From Fusarium oxysporum f. sp. lycopersici 4287 (taxonomy: Eukaryota > Ascomycota > Sordariomycetes > Hypocreales > Nectriaceae): a stretch of 64,000 nucleotides of DNA. Shown here one piece after another: positions 11,686 to 22,800 of this stretch. The notes under the pieces are model-generated. The model worked only from the letters and a program-made list of their open reading frames with translations, made no database searches and was not told the DNA's origin. The DNA lies in contig NC_030988.1 of NCBI RefSeq assembly GCF_000149955.1, positions 2,290,858-2,354,857 on the forward strand. The letters run 5' to 3'. The stretch's first letter is position 1; every line of letters begins with the position of its first letter. Made by a program: the position numbers and the translations under genes.

Positions 11686-14643
11686 GCTACAAGTGTACCA
11701 ACTGAACGTGCGTAAGAACGATAAGGTGCATCTGAGCATGATGAATGACAAAGAACTTGAGGACTATGTAGCGCTGGCGGTGGCAGAGCCATGGGCATGC
11801 ACAATCGAGGGACAGGTGATGACGGTGCCTAATCACCACAGCAACTGGACGAAGATGATCCCCACCAAGACGCGTGAGCCGCGTGTGTCGCGATGGCCGA
11901 TCCGCAGCATGCTCTGGGTACGGAGGGACTTGGAGGCAGAGCAGGTCCCGATACCGTCACCAGACCTGACGGCAGCGATCGTCAGGTTCCCTGAGCGTGA
12001 CGTGCTGGTTGTGTCGGTATATATAGAGGGGAGAAACGAGCAGGCACTCGAAGCGGCGATGGGACAGCTGCACACGGCGATTGCAAAATTCCGCAATGGG
12101 TCCGGCAGAAGAACTGACGTGATCTTGGTAGGGGATTTCAATCGTCATGACACACTATGGGGAGGTGATGAAGTGACGGGAAGGAGGCAAGGCGAAGCTG
12201 GACCGATCATAGAGCTGATGGGAGAACATGGCCTTCACGGCCTGCTGCCCCGAGGCACGAAAACGTGGGAAGGCCCAGGGGGTATAGCGAGCACGATTGA
12301 CCTGGTGCTGGCATCAACGGAGCTGGCAGACGAGATGACGAGCTGTGGGATACATCCAACAGAGCATGGATCGGACCATCGGGCGATCCGAACGGAGTTT
12401 GACACAACACCGCCGGAACGAACGCCCAGCGACAGACTGCTATTCAAAAATGCACCTTGGTTAGAGATCAAGGAGAGGGTGAGGACGAAACTGGAAGCGT
12501 TGCCGTTTGGCGGCACAGTGCAGGCTCAGACGGACAGGCTAATGTCGGTGGTGCTGGACGCGATCAACGACCTGGTCCCACGGGTCAAGCCGTCGCCTTA
12601 TGCCAAGAGGTGGTGGACGACGGACCTGACCCGACTGCGGCGGATGTACACATATTGGCGCAACCAGGCAAGGGCATGCCGGCGACGAGGACGAGAGGCA
12701 GCAGACCTAGAGCAAAAGGCCAGAGAAGCGGCACAGGAATACCACGACGCGATCAGGAGGCAGAAAAAGGCACACTGGGACAGCTTTCTCGAAGACGGAG
12801 CCAACATCTGGCAATCAGCCAAGTACCTCTCGCCTGGAGGCGAAGCAATGGGTGATAAAATACCTCCTCTAAAGAGAAGAGATGGAACGACGACGAGCGA
12901 CAAGGCAGAACAGGCAGAGGAGCTTCTCAGCGTCTTCTTCCCCCCTCTGCCGGCTGTGATCGAGGATGAAGAGCGCCGGCCGGCGCAGCGAGAAGTAGCG
13001 ATGCCAGAGTTGACGCTAGAGGAGGTGGAAGAGAAGGTGATGGCGGCCAAGGCATGGAAAGCCCCAGGCGAAGATGGACTGCAGGCGATGGTGTGGAAGC
13101 AGCTCTGGCCAGTAGTGGGAGAGCGGGTGTTGCATCTGTTTCGGACATCCCTGAGAGACGGAGAGCTGCCGGTCCAGTGGAGGAGCGCGAAAATCATCCC
13201 GCTCAAGAAGCCAGGCAAGGACAACTACAAGGTAGCCAAGTCATGGGAGACCGATCTCACTTCTATCGACTTCTGGGCAAGATTCTAGAGGCAGTCATGG
13301 CGGGACCGGATCTCGTACGCGGAAGAGACATTCGGACTGCTACCCACCAACCCATTTCGGCGGAAGGAAGCAACGATCGGCCAACCAGGCTCTCCTGCTC
13401 CTTCAGGAGCACATCTACAAAGCGTGGCGCAACCGGAAGGTGCTCAGCCTGATAAGCTTCGACGTGATGAGAGCATACAACGGGGTATTCAAGGATCGAT
13501 TACTGCAGAGACTGGAAGCCAGAGGCATCCCCAAGGGGGTAGTAAAGTGGATCGACGCTTTCTGCTCCAATCGATCCGCGACGATCGTGGTAAACGGCTA
13601 CACCTCTGGGCGACGGGATCTGCCACAGGCTGGGCTTCCGCAAGGGTCGCCGCTGTCACCGGTGCTGTTCCTTTTCTTCAACGCAGACCTCGTGCAATGC
13701 AAGATCGATGCAAAAGGTGGATCGATCGCCTTTATCGATGACTATTCAGCCTGGGTGACGGGTCCGACAGCAGAAGCCAACCGAGTAGGCATCCAGGCCG
13801 TCATCGACAGAGCACTGGAGTGGGAAAGACGAAGCGGGGCGACATTTGAGGAGGACAAGACAGTCATCATACACTTCACGCGCCATCACGAACGCACCGA
13901 TGAAAGCCCGTATACGATCAAAGGCCAGGCGATCATCCCAAAGAAAAGTGGCAAGATACTAGGACTGGTGATGGACTCGGAGTTGCGGTATGAGGAACAC
14001 GTAAAGGAAGCAGCTACACGGGGACTTCGGGCGGCCATGTGTCTACGAAGGACTGAAGATGTTGACGCCCCGGACGGCGAGACAGTTGTTTGTAGCAACG
14101 GTGGCCCCGACGATACTACGCTTCGAACGTTTGGTCCCACCGACGCGGGTGGAGGGAGACCAGGTGGCTGAACGAGGCACAGAAAATGGGTGTGCAAGCC
14201 ATCACAGGAGCCTTCAAGACGGTTTCGATGGCAGTGGCGGAAGCTGAAGCTGGTATTCTACCCATCGGTGAACGCCACGCGCAGGCCGGCACACGGCTCT
14301 ACGTCAACATGCAAACACTGCCGAAGGCGCACCCGCTGGCGACACTTAGGGTGAGGGAGACACGGAGGTATATGTCGCCGTTGACGAAACTAGCACTCGC
14401 CCACGATGGCGCAATAGAACGGATGGAAACGATCGAGCCGTATGCACTACCACCGTGGCATAGACACATGGTGGTGGAGTACGATTCAGACAAGGAGGCA
14501 GCGGCATATGTAGATACAGGTGACGACGTGACCGAGACCAGCAACATGAGACAAGTGCTCATCGCAACGAGCGCCTCTGCGAGAAACGGGACTAGTCGGC
14601 ATAGGTGGCATTGTGCGCAACACCGCCAGCGGAGGAGCGAATG
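11675..14643 (+). pseudogene. LINE-B ORF2 (endonuclease, reverse transcriptase, RNase H)
   Basis: An ATG at 11675 overlaps the ORF1 stop by 11 bp (ATGAGCACTAG), as expected for coupled translation. The endonuclease of the EEP family has VILVGDFNRHDTLWGG, TIDLVLAS and GSDHRAI. A linker KRWWTTDLTRLRRMY precedes the RT, with SAKIIPLKKPGKDN, SLISFDVMRAYNGV, LPQGSPLSPVLFLFF and FIDDYSAW as the active-site box. Frames break near 13255-13400 (several shifts), again near 14040 and in the RNase H start (MRQVLIATSASARNG). It is inactive. Confidence 0.88.
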
Positions 14644-14762
14644 ATAATATTGTAGCAAAGTACTCCGCCACTCTTGGCCCGAGAGACGAGCAAAACGCAT
14701 ACATGTCGTGGGCCCTATGAGGCGTATCCTCCCTGGCGGAATAAATTCATTCATTCATTCAT

Positions 14763-15850
14763 AAGAGATAACTTGAGACAAAAATCAGCATATTTTTGCT
14801 GCTGCTCAACACATTTTACTTTAACTCTTTAAGCACGCTCAGTGCGACACCAAGTTTTGGGCAGCCAATCAAATAACGTGTGTGACTGTACCCTCATGCA
14901 TCATCAGATCACGAAGTAAAGGGGGGGAATTTTACTCACGGCAATATCCGCTGAACTAACACCACTAGCTCTGATACACCGGCTTCTAAACTGGTGATAT
15001 CGAAAAGTAGGTTCATTTAGTCCACGGGTAAGATGTATGTAGAAGGGGCTATGATAGCAGTGACACGTAGTGCGGGCAATTTGCTAGTCAGCAACAAACA
15101 AAAGTATCGTCATATTTCTCGCACTAACCTTCTCGACAGGATGTAAAGCCCGATGGTAAATTTTGGGTGTTGAACTTATGCATAAAGCTAACCGAGGTCT
15201 GATAAATATCGGTTGTACGGCAAACAAGGTGAGCCGCGAATGCAGCCATTTCTGCTGAAACATGTGGCGCATCCAACACCATGACACTGTCTCTAAAAAT
15301 TCCCTGTCCAGTCTATGATTAATTTCAAGGCCGCGTAAGTCTTTCCCTCTAGCATACCACCAAGAGGCTCAAAATGGAGCAACTTCCGATCATTGACGCC
15401 AAGACTGGGGGATCTCTTGGCAACGATCTCTGTGCATGGGCATGATCCGACCCTAAAATGCTCCTACTGTAGTAGTCGGCCGCCATTTTAGGTGATTGAA
15501 TATTTTGGGATAAAGGGAGGGCTGACGTACTTTCGGCTGGAAGTGCAGCCACCCGACATTCTGGAAAGGCGTAAGCATAATTACATGACTTGTGATTGGC
15601 GCAAAGAACCCGGAGGTTTTAGATCAGGGCTATTTTTGCAGTGGCTTTTGAGGAGGATTACGTATGCTAACTGTTGGTTAGTCAAATTGGCCAGAAAAAT
15701 GAAGCTTAAAGAGCGTTAAATCCAAAAGGAGTTTCATGATGGTCTATCGAGTATCTTTAGAACGCTCTACTCGAGTATCAGCACAGTATACCTTCTCAAC
15801 ACATTAGTCACTCATTGCCACAATTAGCCGTTGAGACATTCATGATCCAT
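14763..15850. other. No gene recognised
   Basis: Right flank of LINE-B and upstream region of the DOMON-b561 gene. A short inverted pair CCTAAAATG/CATTTTAGG flanks about 15453-15491. No domain-bearing frame seen. Confidence 0.4.
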
Positions 15851-15854
15851 TGAC

Positions 15855-17150
15855 ATGAAGCTCACCCCGACAAAAGCCATTGTTGGCGCTCTAGCGCTAA
15901 GTAAGACCCCCTGACTGCTCAAAAAATGCAGCATTAGGCAGGATCTCATAAACCTTCTTATCTAGTCGCTGGAAAGACATCAGCATCTCCAGTGTCCTAC
16001 TGCGATGGAGATTCTAGCAAGATTTGTTACAGCTGGGGCGTGCCATCTTCAACAGCCTCGTCAAGCTCTGACACGTTATTCCTACGACTCGAAGCTCCCA
16101 CCGATTACCAATGGATCGCCCTCGGAACCGGAGACCGCATGAGCGGCTCTACAATGTTCGTCGTTTATCAAGACGGTTCTGGGAATGTTACCTTGAGCAC
16201 GAGAAAGGGGCATGGCCATAATATGCCTGAGTATAGCCGCATGAGTTCTGTCAAGCTTCTTGAAGGAAGCGGCGTCTCGAATAAAACGATGGTGGCAAAT
16301 ATAGAATGTGGTGACCTAGGTACTTTGGACTTGAAAGGGTCTAGTGACTGGATCAGTGCTTGGAGGACTGGTAGTCCTTTGGACACGACCGATGTCAGTG
16401 CTGACTTCGACGAGCACGACGGCACCGACGGTTTCTCAGTCGACCTTTCAAAAGCATTCATAACTTCGAACAACAACCCTTTTACCAACAAGTCGAATAC
16501 TCAGCCTAGCTCAGGCTCCAGCAACGACGCTGTTGCCGGTGGCGGTGGTGGTGAGGACCATACTGGCACGATTCATGGTGTCATTATGTCCGTCGTTTTC
16601 CTACTAGGATTTCCCATCGGTTCCCTATTGATGCCGTTGCTGGGGAAGTGGCTTGTTCATGCTTCATGGCAGATAATTATGTTTATCGGCATGTGGGCTG
16701 GCTTTGGTGTCGGCAAGATTGCTGCCGACCGCGGCGGAGACGTATGTATTCCAACAATTGTTCTTTGAACGACAATACTTGCTAACTCGTGTTTAGTGGT
16801 TCACCGAACCTCATGTCCAGCTCGGCACCATTGTATGCATCCTCATGATTATACAGCCAATCCTAGGATGGTGGCATCACAAGAACTACCTCAGATACGA
16901 ACGACGAACCGCCGTTAGCCACGCCCATCTCTGGTACGGCCGGGCTTTGATGATAATTGGGATCGTTAATGGTGGGATTGGTCTGCAGTTATCAGGTGCT
17001 TCTACGGGTCTGATCATTGCCTATGCTGTTGTCAGTATCATTGTATTTGCAATGTATACTGCGGGTTCTGTTCGCAAGATGATTAGAATGCGGAGGAAGG
17101 AAAGCCGTCTGATGTCTGATGTTTCTAGTAGCGCACTAGAGCTGACGTAA
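15855..17150 (+). CDS. DOMON (CDH-type cytochrome) - cytochrome b561 membrane protein
   Basis: A predicted plasma-membrane or endomembrane haem protein that moves electrons across the membrane. Model: exons 15855-15900, 15966-16741 and 16797-17150 (introns 65 and 55 nt, the second with a GCTAAC branch), 391 aa. Residues 1-22 form a signal peptide. The cellobiose dehydrogenase-like cytochrome domain spans about 24-190; Met74 (GTGDRM) and His166 (DEHDG) sit where haem ligands Met65/His163 lie in CDH, which supports haem b binding. A Ser/Gly linker leads to the b561 helices from about residue 218, with candidate haem histidines in TIHGVIM, WLVHASWQ, EPHVQLG and SHAHLWYG. No dehydrogenase domain is attached. 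All splice sites are canonical and the gene appears intact. Confidence 0.87.
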
Positions 17151-17209
17151 TTTGTGTTGAAGGAGTCGTGGTTGAGACTTGGGAGTTATGGGCTTGACGA
17201 AAGAACTAG

Positions 17210-17640
17210 CGAATAATCTAGAATAGACGGGCCGAACATAATATTCGCTCCTATGCACTTTTACCAGTCTACAGTCACCACTGGGTGGAATGTCATGCAC
17301 CTCAGCGAAAGGATCATCGCACGCATCATCCATTCTCATGAACTCAATCGTCCCCTGAAGGTCCTTCGCATAAGTCGCGCCATAAATCTCTTCAATAAAG
17401 GCGAAGATTAGATCCAAGCCAGAAGTAACCTGCCCCAGCCTTGTTAGCATATCCATTATGTCAAAAGCTCTAGAGGGGAATACTCACACCCGACGATGTC
17501 CACACGTTTCCATCGACATTCCATCTTGCTGACGAAACCCACTTGACATCCGGTCCCATCGCTGTAACTGTCTTCCAAGCTTTCTTATTGGTCGTTGCCC
17601 GTTGCCCGTTTCCCATCCAATACCCCAGCCCTAAACGAAA
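17210..17640 (-). pseudogene. DJ-1/PfpI family gene, 5'-truncated
   Basis: The minus-strand reading gives [20 protein letters not shown], then [18 protein letters not shown], a 3' splice-like join (GTGAGT donor at 17487, acceptor before 17446), then VTSGLDLIFAFIEEIYG. This is the C-terminal half of DJ-1/PfpI (glutamine amidotransferase-like) proteins, after the catalytic Cys elbow. The N-terminal half, including that Cys, is absent: the frame meets a LINE 3' tail at about 17640. The C-terminal frame stays open to 17136, overlapping the end of the b561 gene on the other strand. Almost certainly non-functional. Confidence 0.72.
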
Positions 17641-17883
17641 TGAATGAAGTTATTACGCCCGGGAGGATACGCCTCATAGGGCCATCTCGTTACATTGTTC
17701 TCCCCACATTTTACCCTTAACATCCTTAACCTCTCCAGTCCTTACACCTTGCCACTTTTCCCAGCCTCGCTTGTCCCTGTGACAGTCCTGCTTGAAGGTC
17801 AAATTCTCCAAGTGTTCAGCGTCCCATCTTCAGCAGCTGAAGCCTGGTCTGTCTACCAGAGGCTGTGCTGTGCAGCGCTCATC
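17641..17883 (-). mobile_element. LINE-B-like 3' tail fragment
   Basis: On the minus strand, the segment around 17641-17690 reads GGCCCTATGAGGCGTATCC and then CTTCATTCATT, nearly the same as the 3' end of LINE-B at 14707-14762. The rest to 17883 is probably LINE tail sequence but cannot be matched to LINE-B. It abuts the DJ-1 pseudogene on one side and the hAT-1 terminus on the other. Confidence 0.6.
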
Positions 17884-18197
17884 CAGGCTGGCGATCCATT
17901 CCACGTCCACTGTCCACGTATCCATGGCGTGGAAATGGATGGTCCGTGCATCCATTTTCATCCACTCCATGGAGCTGCCGTTACATAATCCATCCATCCA
18001 CGCCAGGGCTCCGTGGAATGGTTAGGTGGAAATGGAAGCAGGGGTATGGACTGGTAGGGGGTTCCTAGCCTAGTCCCCAGAATACCCTGTAATTCAGGGA
18101 GGACTAACTTGGTCATGGTCGGTAGAGATCGCAAGTACCTATATACCAGGCATTTTCACATACAAATTAAGGTATCTTTAAACAGAACATAACAGCC

Positions 18198-20888
18198 ATG
18201 GGGTCGTGGACATTTCGCGTCACGGTACCGCGTTCGAGCGTCTCCATGCAACTGCATTCTGTACCGCGTAGAATGGCTGAGAGTCGAATTGTCAGCTCTA
18301 TGGCGCTCGAGCCGCCAGACCAAGGGGATAAGAAGACCTCGTGGGACCTCTTCCCTTGGAAAGACTTCCCTGGCTACACGCAATCCCAGCGCTGTGCGTC
18401 TATATCGTCGTGGATATGGCAATTCGGCTACGATATCGAGAAGAGCGATGACGATACAAAGCGGCGATGGGTTTGCAAGGTCTGTGTTGACAGTCGCAGG
18501 CCAAACCCTCATTCGGCGGCCTCGAGTGGTACGCAGAACGCGGAGATCCATCCCTGGAATGACCACAAGGTCTGTGACCCTTCCGGAAGACGGAAGCCGC
18601 CTAGCAAAGCAAAGAAGATACCATCGAGGAATATCGCCGAGATGATGAAGTTGAATACCCGTGATGCGCGAGAGCAGCAGATTGCAAACCAGATCATTGG
18701 CCGTTTTGACCGGTTAGTCTTCCAGCGCTTGGTAGTCTCGTGGATTATCAACAGCAATTCTTCTTTCCGACAGACTGAAGATCCATACCTCCGCGCCGCT
18801 TTCGAATATCTCAATCCACTCGTGAATACAACCGAAGCGCATATTACCCACAATACCGTCTGTAGGCGTATTCTTCAGGTATACGAGGAAAACAAGGCTG
18901 AGATCAAGCGAGCATTAGCGACAGCTCCAGGGTTACTTCATATTGCGTTCGATGGTTGAAGGTCCAATAATCGCCACGCTTTGTATGGAATCTGTTGCTA
19001 CTTTCTCAACGCCCTTGGCCAGCCAGGAAAGCTTGTGCTTGGCCTTCCTGAGCTTGTTGACCGCCATTCTGGGGACAATATCGCCACCCACGTGGTCGAG
19101 GTCCTTCGAAGCTACGGCATAACCCATAAGGTGGGATATTTCACACTTGATAACGCCAGCAATAGCGACACGGCGATGGAAGAAATTGGGAAAGCGATCG
19201 GTTTCAAGGGTAAAACTCGGCGATTGCGCTGCTTTGGCCATATCCTCAATCTCGCCGTTAAAGCACTTCTTTTTGGCCATAATTCCGAGGCCTTCGAGGA
19301 TGATATCCAAGGGAACGAGACCCTTGACGCGAAGGCCCACGAGCTATGGCGACGAAAAGGACCAGTTGGGAAACTTTATAACCTCATCTTCTGGATCCAC
19401 CGCTCAGACTCGCTTACCAATCTCCTCCGGTCTCTTCAGCTTACCGCGTACAGCAAGTCTGACGATCCGGTGGTTCGAGCGAAGAAACCTCTAGATGTTA
19501 TCATTGATGTGGTTACCCGTTGGCTTTCCACCCTTTATATGATTCGGCGTGCCCTTCACCTGAAAGACTTCCTCGAGGACCTTTGGTATGCGCAGAAGAG
19601 CGAGTGGGAGGGGTTGGTATTGAGGGGAAAGAAGTCAAGCAGCGAGATGCCGCTCTGCCTTAGGGACGAGAATAAACTCGAGGAGAAGGACTGGGCTATT
19701 ATTTCCTTATTTAACGTGGTCCTTCAACACTTCGAGCACGTCTTGATTACTCTTGAAGGCGACGGTCAGCAGCGCAAGCGGAAGGAAGGTGTCAGATATT
19801 AAGGTGAATCGTGTATATTTCTTGATTCTTTCGCAATCGAAGGACCATTGAGACCTTATATCTTTGACTGGTTCCTTCTAGGACTTGAGTCCTAGAAAGT
19901 CCTAGATGAAAGTCCTACGATCTAAGTTTAGGGCGTCAAACCTTAATTCTGAACCTTAATCCTGAAGTTGAGGGTGAACCCTCCAACATTCAACAGAAGG
20001 ATACGTTGGGGCATATGGATGTCCGTGGGATACCCTGCTAGGCTATGAATACCTCCTTGGCAAAATGGAGGTATATAAGGCTGCTGCCCATCGATATCCC
20101 GATTCCGAGCACTTCAAGGTTTACATTAACCTCTGTTGGAAAAAGCTTGACAAGTACTACTCGCGGCTTGACGAGACGCCGGTTTATTATGGCGCCATTG
20201 CACTTAACCCAGCGTATCGTTGGGGATATTTCGAGGACGTGTGGGCGGACCGCCCAGACTGGATCCAAACTGCAAAGTCCCTTGTAGAAGAACTATACTG
20301 GTCTCACTACGAGCCGCGAATTATCTCTCGAGATCGAGAACGCAACTAGCCAGCCACGAAGAAGCGGCGCATATATCGGAATCCCTTTGACGAGTATCGT
20401 GGAGAATATGGTCAGGCCCGACTCTATTACAAACACCTTCATTGATGACTACCTTGTTGCAAGCCGAGGATGCGGCTAGCAGTTCTACACATGCTGTTGG
20501 CGACGAATACAGCGATTGGTTCCGTGACGTCCACAAGTCCGACCAGAATATCCTAGATCCTATTAGCCATTGGTATGAGAGACGAGAAGAGTATCCACGT
20601 CTGTCACAAATGGCTCTCGATGTGCTCTCTGTCCTTCCTATGTCTGCTGATGTTGAGAGACTCTTCTCAACATGCGGTCGAATGGTTCGAGACGATCGTG
20701 CCAGGCTGGACGCTAGTATGATCGGGATGACACAGACGGTGAGATCATGGCATTGCGGAGGTTATATTAAGAGCACGGAGAAGCTCCTTGAGGTTGCAAA
20801 GGTGCCAGGGACTGATCTGTTAGCTGAAACGAGCTTTGCGGAGGCCCGGGAGGCAACGGGTGGGAGGATCACGTGTACTGTACCTTTA
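18198..20888 (+). pseudogene. hAT-1 transposase pseudogene (BED finger, RNase H-like, dimerisation)
   Basis: Starts at ATG 18198. The N-terminal BED-like finger region has PWKDFPGYTQSQRC and RRWVCKVCVDSRR. Then come the catalytic regions HIAFDG, YFTLDNASNSDTAME and RRLRCFGHILNLAVKAL, and the C-terminal hAT dimerisation block EEYPRLSQMALDVLSVLPMS followed by ADVERLFSTCGRM. Lesions: TGA at 18957-18959 where TGG (FDGWRSNNRH) is expected; a solo LTR at 19790-19995; TAG at 20347-20349; and frameshifts near 20400-20500. Without the LTR and one target copy the frame runs on unbroken. Confidence 0.9.
19790..19995 (+). repeat. Solo LTR, family 2, with 5-bp target duplication
   Basis: A 206-bp unit from TGTCAGATATT to CATTCAACA, flanked on both sides by GAAGG (19785-19789 and 19996-20000). 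It lies inside the hAT-1 transposase. A diverged copy in the opposite orientation lies at about 39713-39907. The internal GAAGGACC and CTAGGACTTGAGTCCTAG blocks are shared. Confidence 0.9.
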
Positions 20889-21079
20889 TAGCGTCCACGC
20901 ATTTCCATTTCCACGTCCATCCATTCCACGGGCCCACTCTTAGCGTCCATTTCCATCCATTCCATCTCAGGTGGGACTAAATGGACGTCCATCCATCCTA
21001 CAAGAGGCTGCGTGGATGGAAATGGAATGGACCGCCAGCCTGGGCGAAAGGAATCAAGTTCTCCCTAGCAAGATGACGT

Positions 21080-22800
21080 TAGTGCTTTAAGAGTTCCCCT
21101 GGATCTTGGGGTAGCATTTCTGCGGAGAATGAACTGTAATCTGCAACAGGGATAACGTCCGAGGTCTTTTTTAACTGTCAAACGGATATAGCTCCGTCAC
21201 ATGTCAGTAAAAGAAGTGGCGGCCTTCGCCTCCGGCCGATTCCGACCCTCCTACAGCAACAGTTCATCAATCAGCCTTCATCAATAAACGGCAGTAACTA
21301 ACCCCTCAAGACCAAGACATGACCAGTGGCAGCATATTACCTTCAGGCTAGCCCTGCGCATTACACTTGCAGCATGCATATCAACATCCTAATTCGGGAT
21401 GGCTTATTCCTACTGTCTCAGGAGGTCAAAGTTCGGCCAATTATATCAAAGCTATCCTGGAGTTTCTTGCTAATGCAACTTCAAACTTAAAAAATAGTTC
21501 AGAGTAACACACTTCGTGGCTTGTAGCCGGTCACATGCAGGGTACAGAATCAGGACATGGGGAGCGGGGTTATACGCGTTCTAGAAGCTGGCAGATCGCC
21601 TTGGCCTGGGTCTGTTGGCGACGGTTCTGGGCGAAGCCAATCAGAAGATGATCGAGGCGGCACGTCAATGGCATGATAATACTGGGTACATGCCAGTTTC
21701 AACCGCCGGGGAAATTTAATGAACCGACGAATGTGGCTGAGGGTAGTACATGGGATACAGGTTCCAGGCGGACTGCTGCTGCTGTTGATGCGGCATGTAG
21801 GCGTGAGAATAGGGAGTGCCGGGATGCAGTGGAGGATCACTGAGGCGGAACCCGTCGTCTGGATATTGAACGTGACTAACCTCCTCGCCATGCCTCATAT
21901 CGGGTAGAGGAAGCTCTTGGGCTATTGTACCGTGATGGCCCACCTCGTCATACTCCATCTTGACAACTCCCTTGTCGCACACAGCGCTGAGACTTGAGGA
22001 GCTGGTGTCGTTAGAGGGGAGGACCGAGGTGGGCGCGCTGGTTGGGATATAGCCAGCGCTATAGTCGGCTGATGATGATGGGGTCGAGACGCTGGAGGGA
22101 ATGGGGCAGGAGACGGTGCTCGCTAAGGATTCGCAGTTGTTCGATAAGGGGACATATTGTTGGCTGTAGTCGGGGAGGGAGTTGTAGTCGCCAGAGAATG
22201 GTGATCCACGAGGACTATCAATGGCATCGCTATCAGTGCTGAGGTTTCCATCGTAGACTGATGGCGTTAAGAGCTCTTCGGGCAATGAGAGCTGTCGTAG
22301 AGTTAGACCTGGTGCAGAGTAAGATGACGAAGTGATTGACATCCTCATAATCTGCTCGAGTCGAATCAGCTCTTTCTCGATTGCCTTGTTGCGGCGCAAC
22401 AGCCCTTGAACGATCTGGTCACGGCTTTCCTTGCTCTTGAGCACCGCCAACTCGCTCTCTAACCGCTCTATGTGCTCTTTGGTACGGGCGCGGATCACCC
22501 TCTGGGCCTCTCGATCGTTGGCTCTCTTACGGGCGCGTTGTGCGGGAGTAAGGGTAGAAACACTTCTGGTGCCTGAATGATGTTGTATTAGTAACTTATG
22601 GTAGGGGTAGGTTGTCCTGCTTTGGTTTGCTTTGTTCATGCTTACTACAATGCGCCGGACATCCATGGCATGAGAACAATGAAACAAGACTAACAAATAT
22701 ACAAAGGGAAATGGCAACATACCCTTTCGCTTGGGCTTGGCGGGCTCTGCTGATAATGATCGGATCATGTTAATTGTGTATGATGAGGCAAGAGGTGGAC
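21080..22800. repeat. Segmental duplication, copy A (bZIP locus)
   Basis: Similarity to 39990-41700 runs through the 3' flank, coding sequence, intron position and promoter of the bZIP gene. Examples outside coding sequence are the TAATCTGCAACAGG/TAATCTTCAACAGG block and GTCAAACGGAT near 21180/40070, and the GCCGGTCACATGC/GCCGGTCATGTGC block near 21527/40305. The two copies are clearly diverged. Confidence 0.75.
21716..22768 (-). CDS. bZIP transcription factor (copy A)
   Basis: Model on the minus strand: exon 1 22723-22768 and exon 2 21716-22572, separated by a 150-nt intron (GTATGT donor, CAG acceptor) that would otherwise add a hydrophobic stretch; 300 aa. After exon 1 (ending AKPKRKG) comes STLTPAQRARKRANDREAQR, the basic region with the Asn-x(7)-Arg contact pattern, then a leucine zipper (IERLESELAVLKS and following heptads). 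The C-terminal two thirds are Ser/Pro/Tyr-rich with a QQQQQ run, like a transactivation segment. This architecture is common in Aspergillus bZIP proteins. It is divergently placed to the broken bZIP C and has a close paralogue at 40662-41656. Confidence 0.88.
   Translation of the reverse strand: MIRSLSAEPAKPKRKGMLPFPFVYLLVLFHCSHAMDVRRIVVSMNKANQSRTTYPYHKLLIQHHSGTRSVSTLTPAQRARKRANDREAQRVIRARTKEHIERLESELAVLKSKESRDQIVQGLLRRNKAIEKELIRLEQIMRMSITSSSYSAPGLTLRQLSLPEELLTPSVYDGNLSTDSDAIDSPRGSPFSGDYNSLPDYSQQYVPLSNNCESLASTVSCPIPSSVSTPSSSADYSAGYIPTSAPTSVLPSNDTSSSSLSAVCDKGVVKMEYDEVGHHGTIAQELPLPDMRHGEEVSHVQYPDDGFRLSDPPLHPGTPYSHAYMPHQQQQQSAWNLYPMYYPQPHSSVH

Larger units (their letters stand above)
10235..14762 (+). 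mobile_element. Near full-length Tad/I-like LINE (LINE-B)
   Basis: A non-LTR retrotransposon of about 4.5 kb with two overlapping ORFs (gag-like, then endonuclease-RT-RNase H) and a 3' end marked by AATAAATTCATTCATTCATTCAT, the short tandem-repeat tail typical of some fungal LINEs. The ORFs carry a nonsense codon and several frameshifts, so this copy is dead. No target-site duplication could be identified. Confidence 0.9.
17884..21042 (+). mobile_element. hAT transposon hAT-1, 3.16 kb, inactive
   Basis: Ends are CAGGCTGGCGATCCATTCCA (17884-17903) and the inverse of CAGGCTGGCGGTCCATTCCA (21023-21042), 19 of 20 matching. The inner flanks are rich in CCATTCCA/TGGAATGG repeats. No 8-bp target duplication is visible (CGCTCATC versus GGCGAAAG), so one flank has been altered. 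The same outer motif CAGGCTGGCGATC ends the deletion derivative hAT-2 at 44102-45541. Confidence 0.88.

Noticed and set aside
21043..21050. Possible 8-bp target duplication for hAT-1
   Set aside because: Left CGCTCATC and right GGCGAAAG do not match, so no duplication is claimed.
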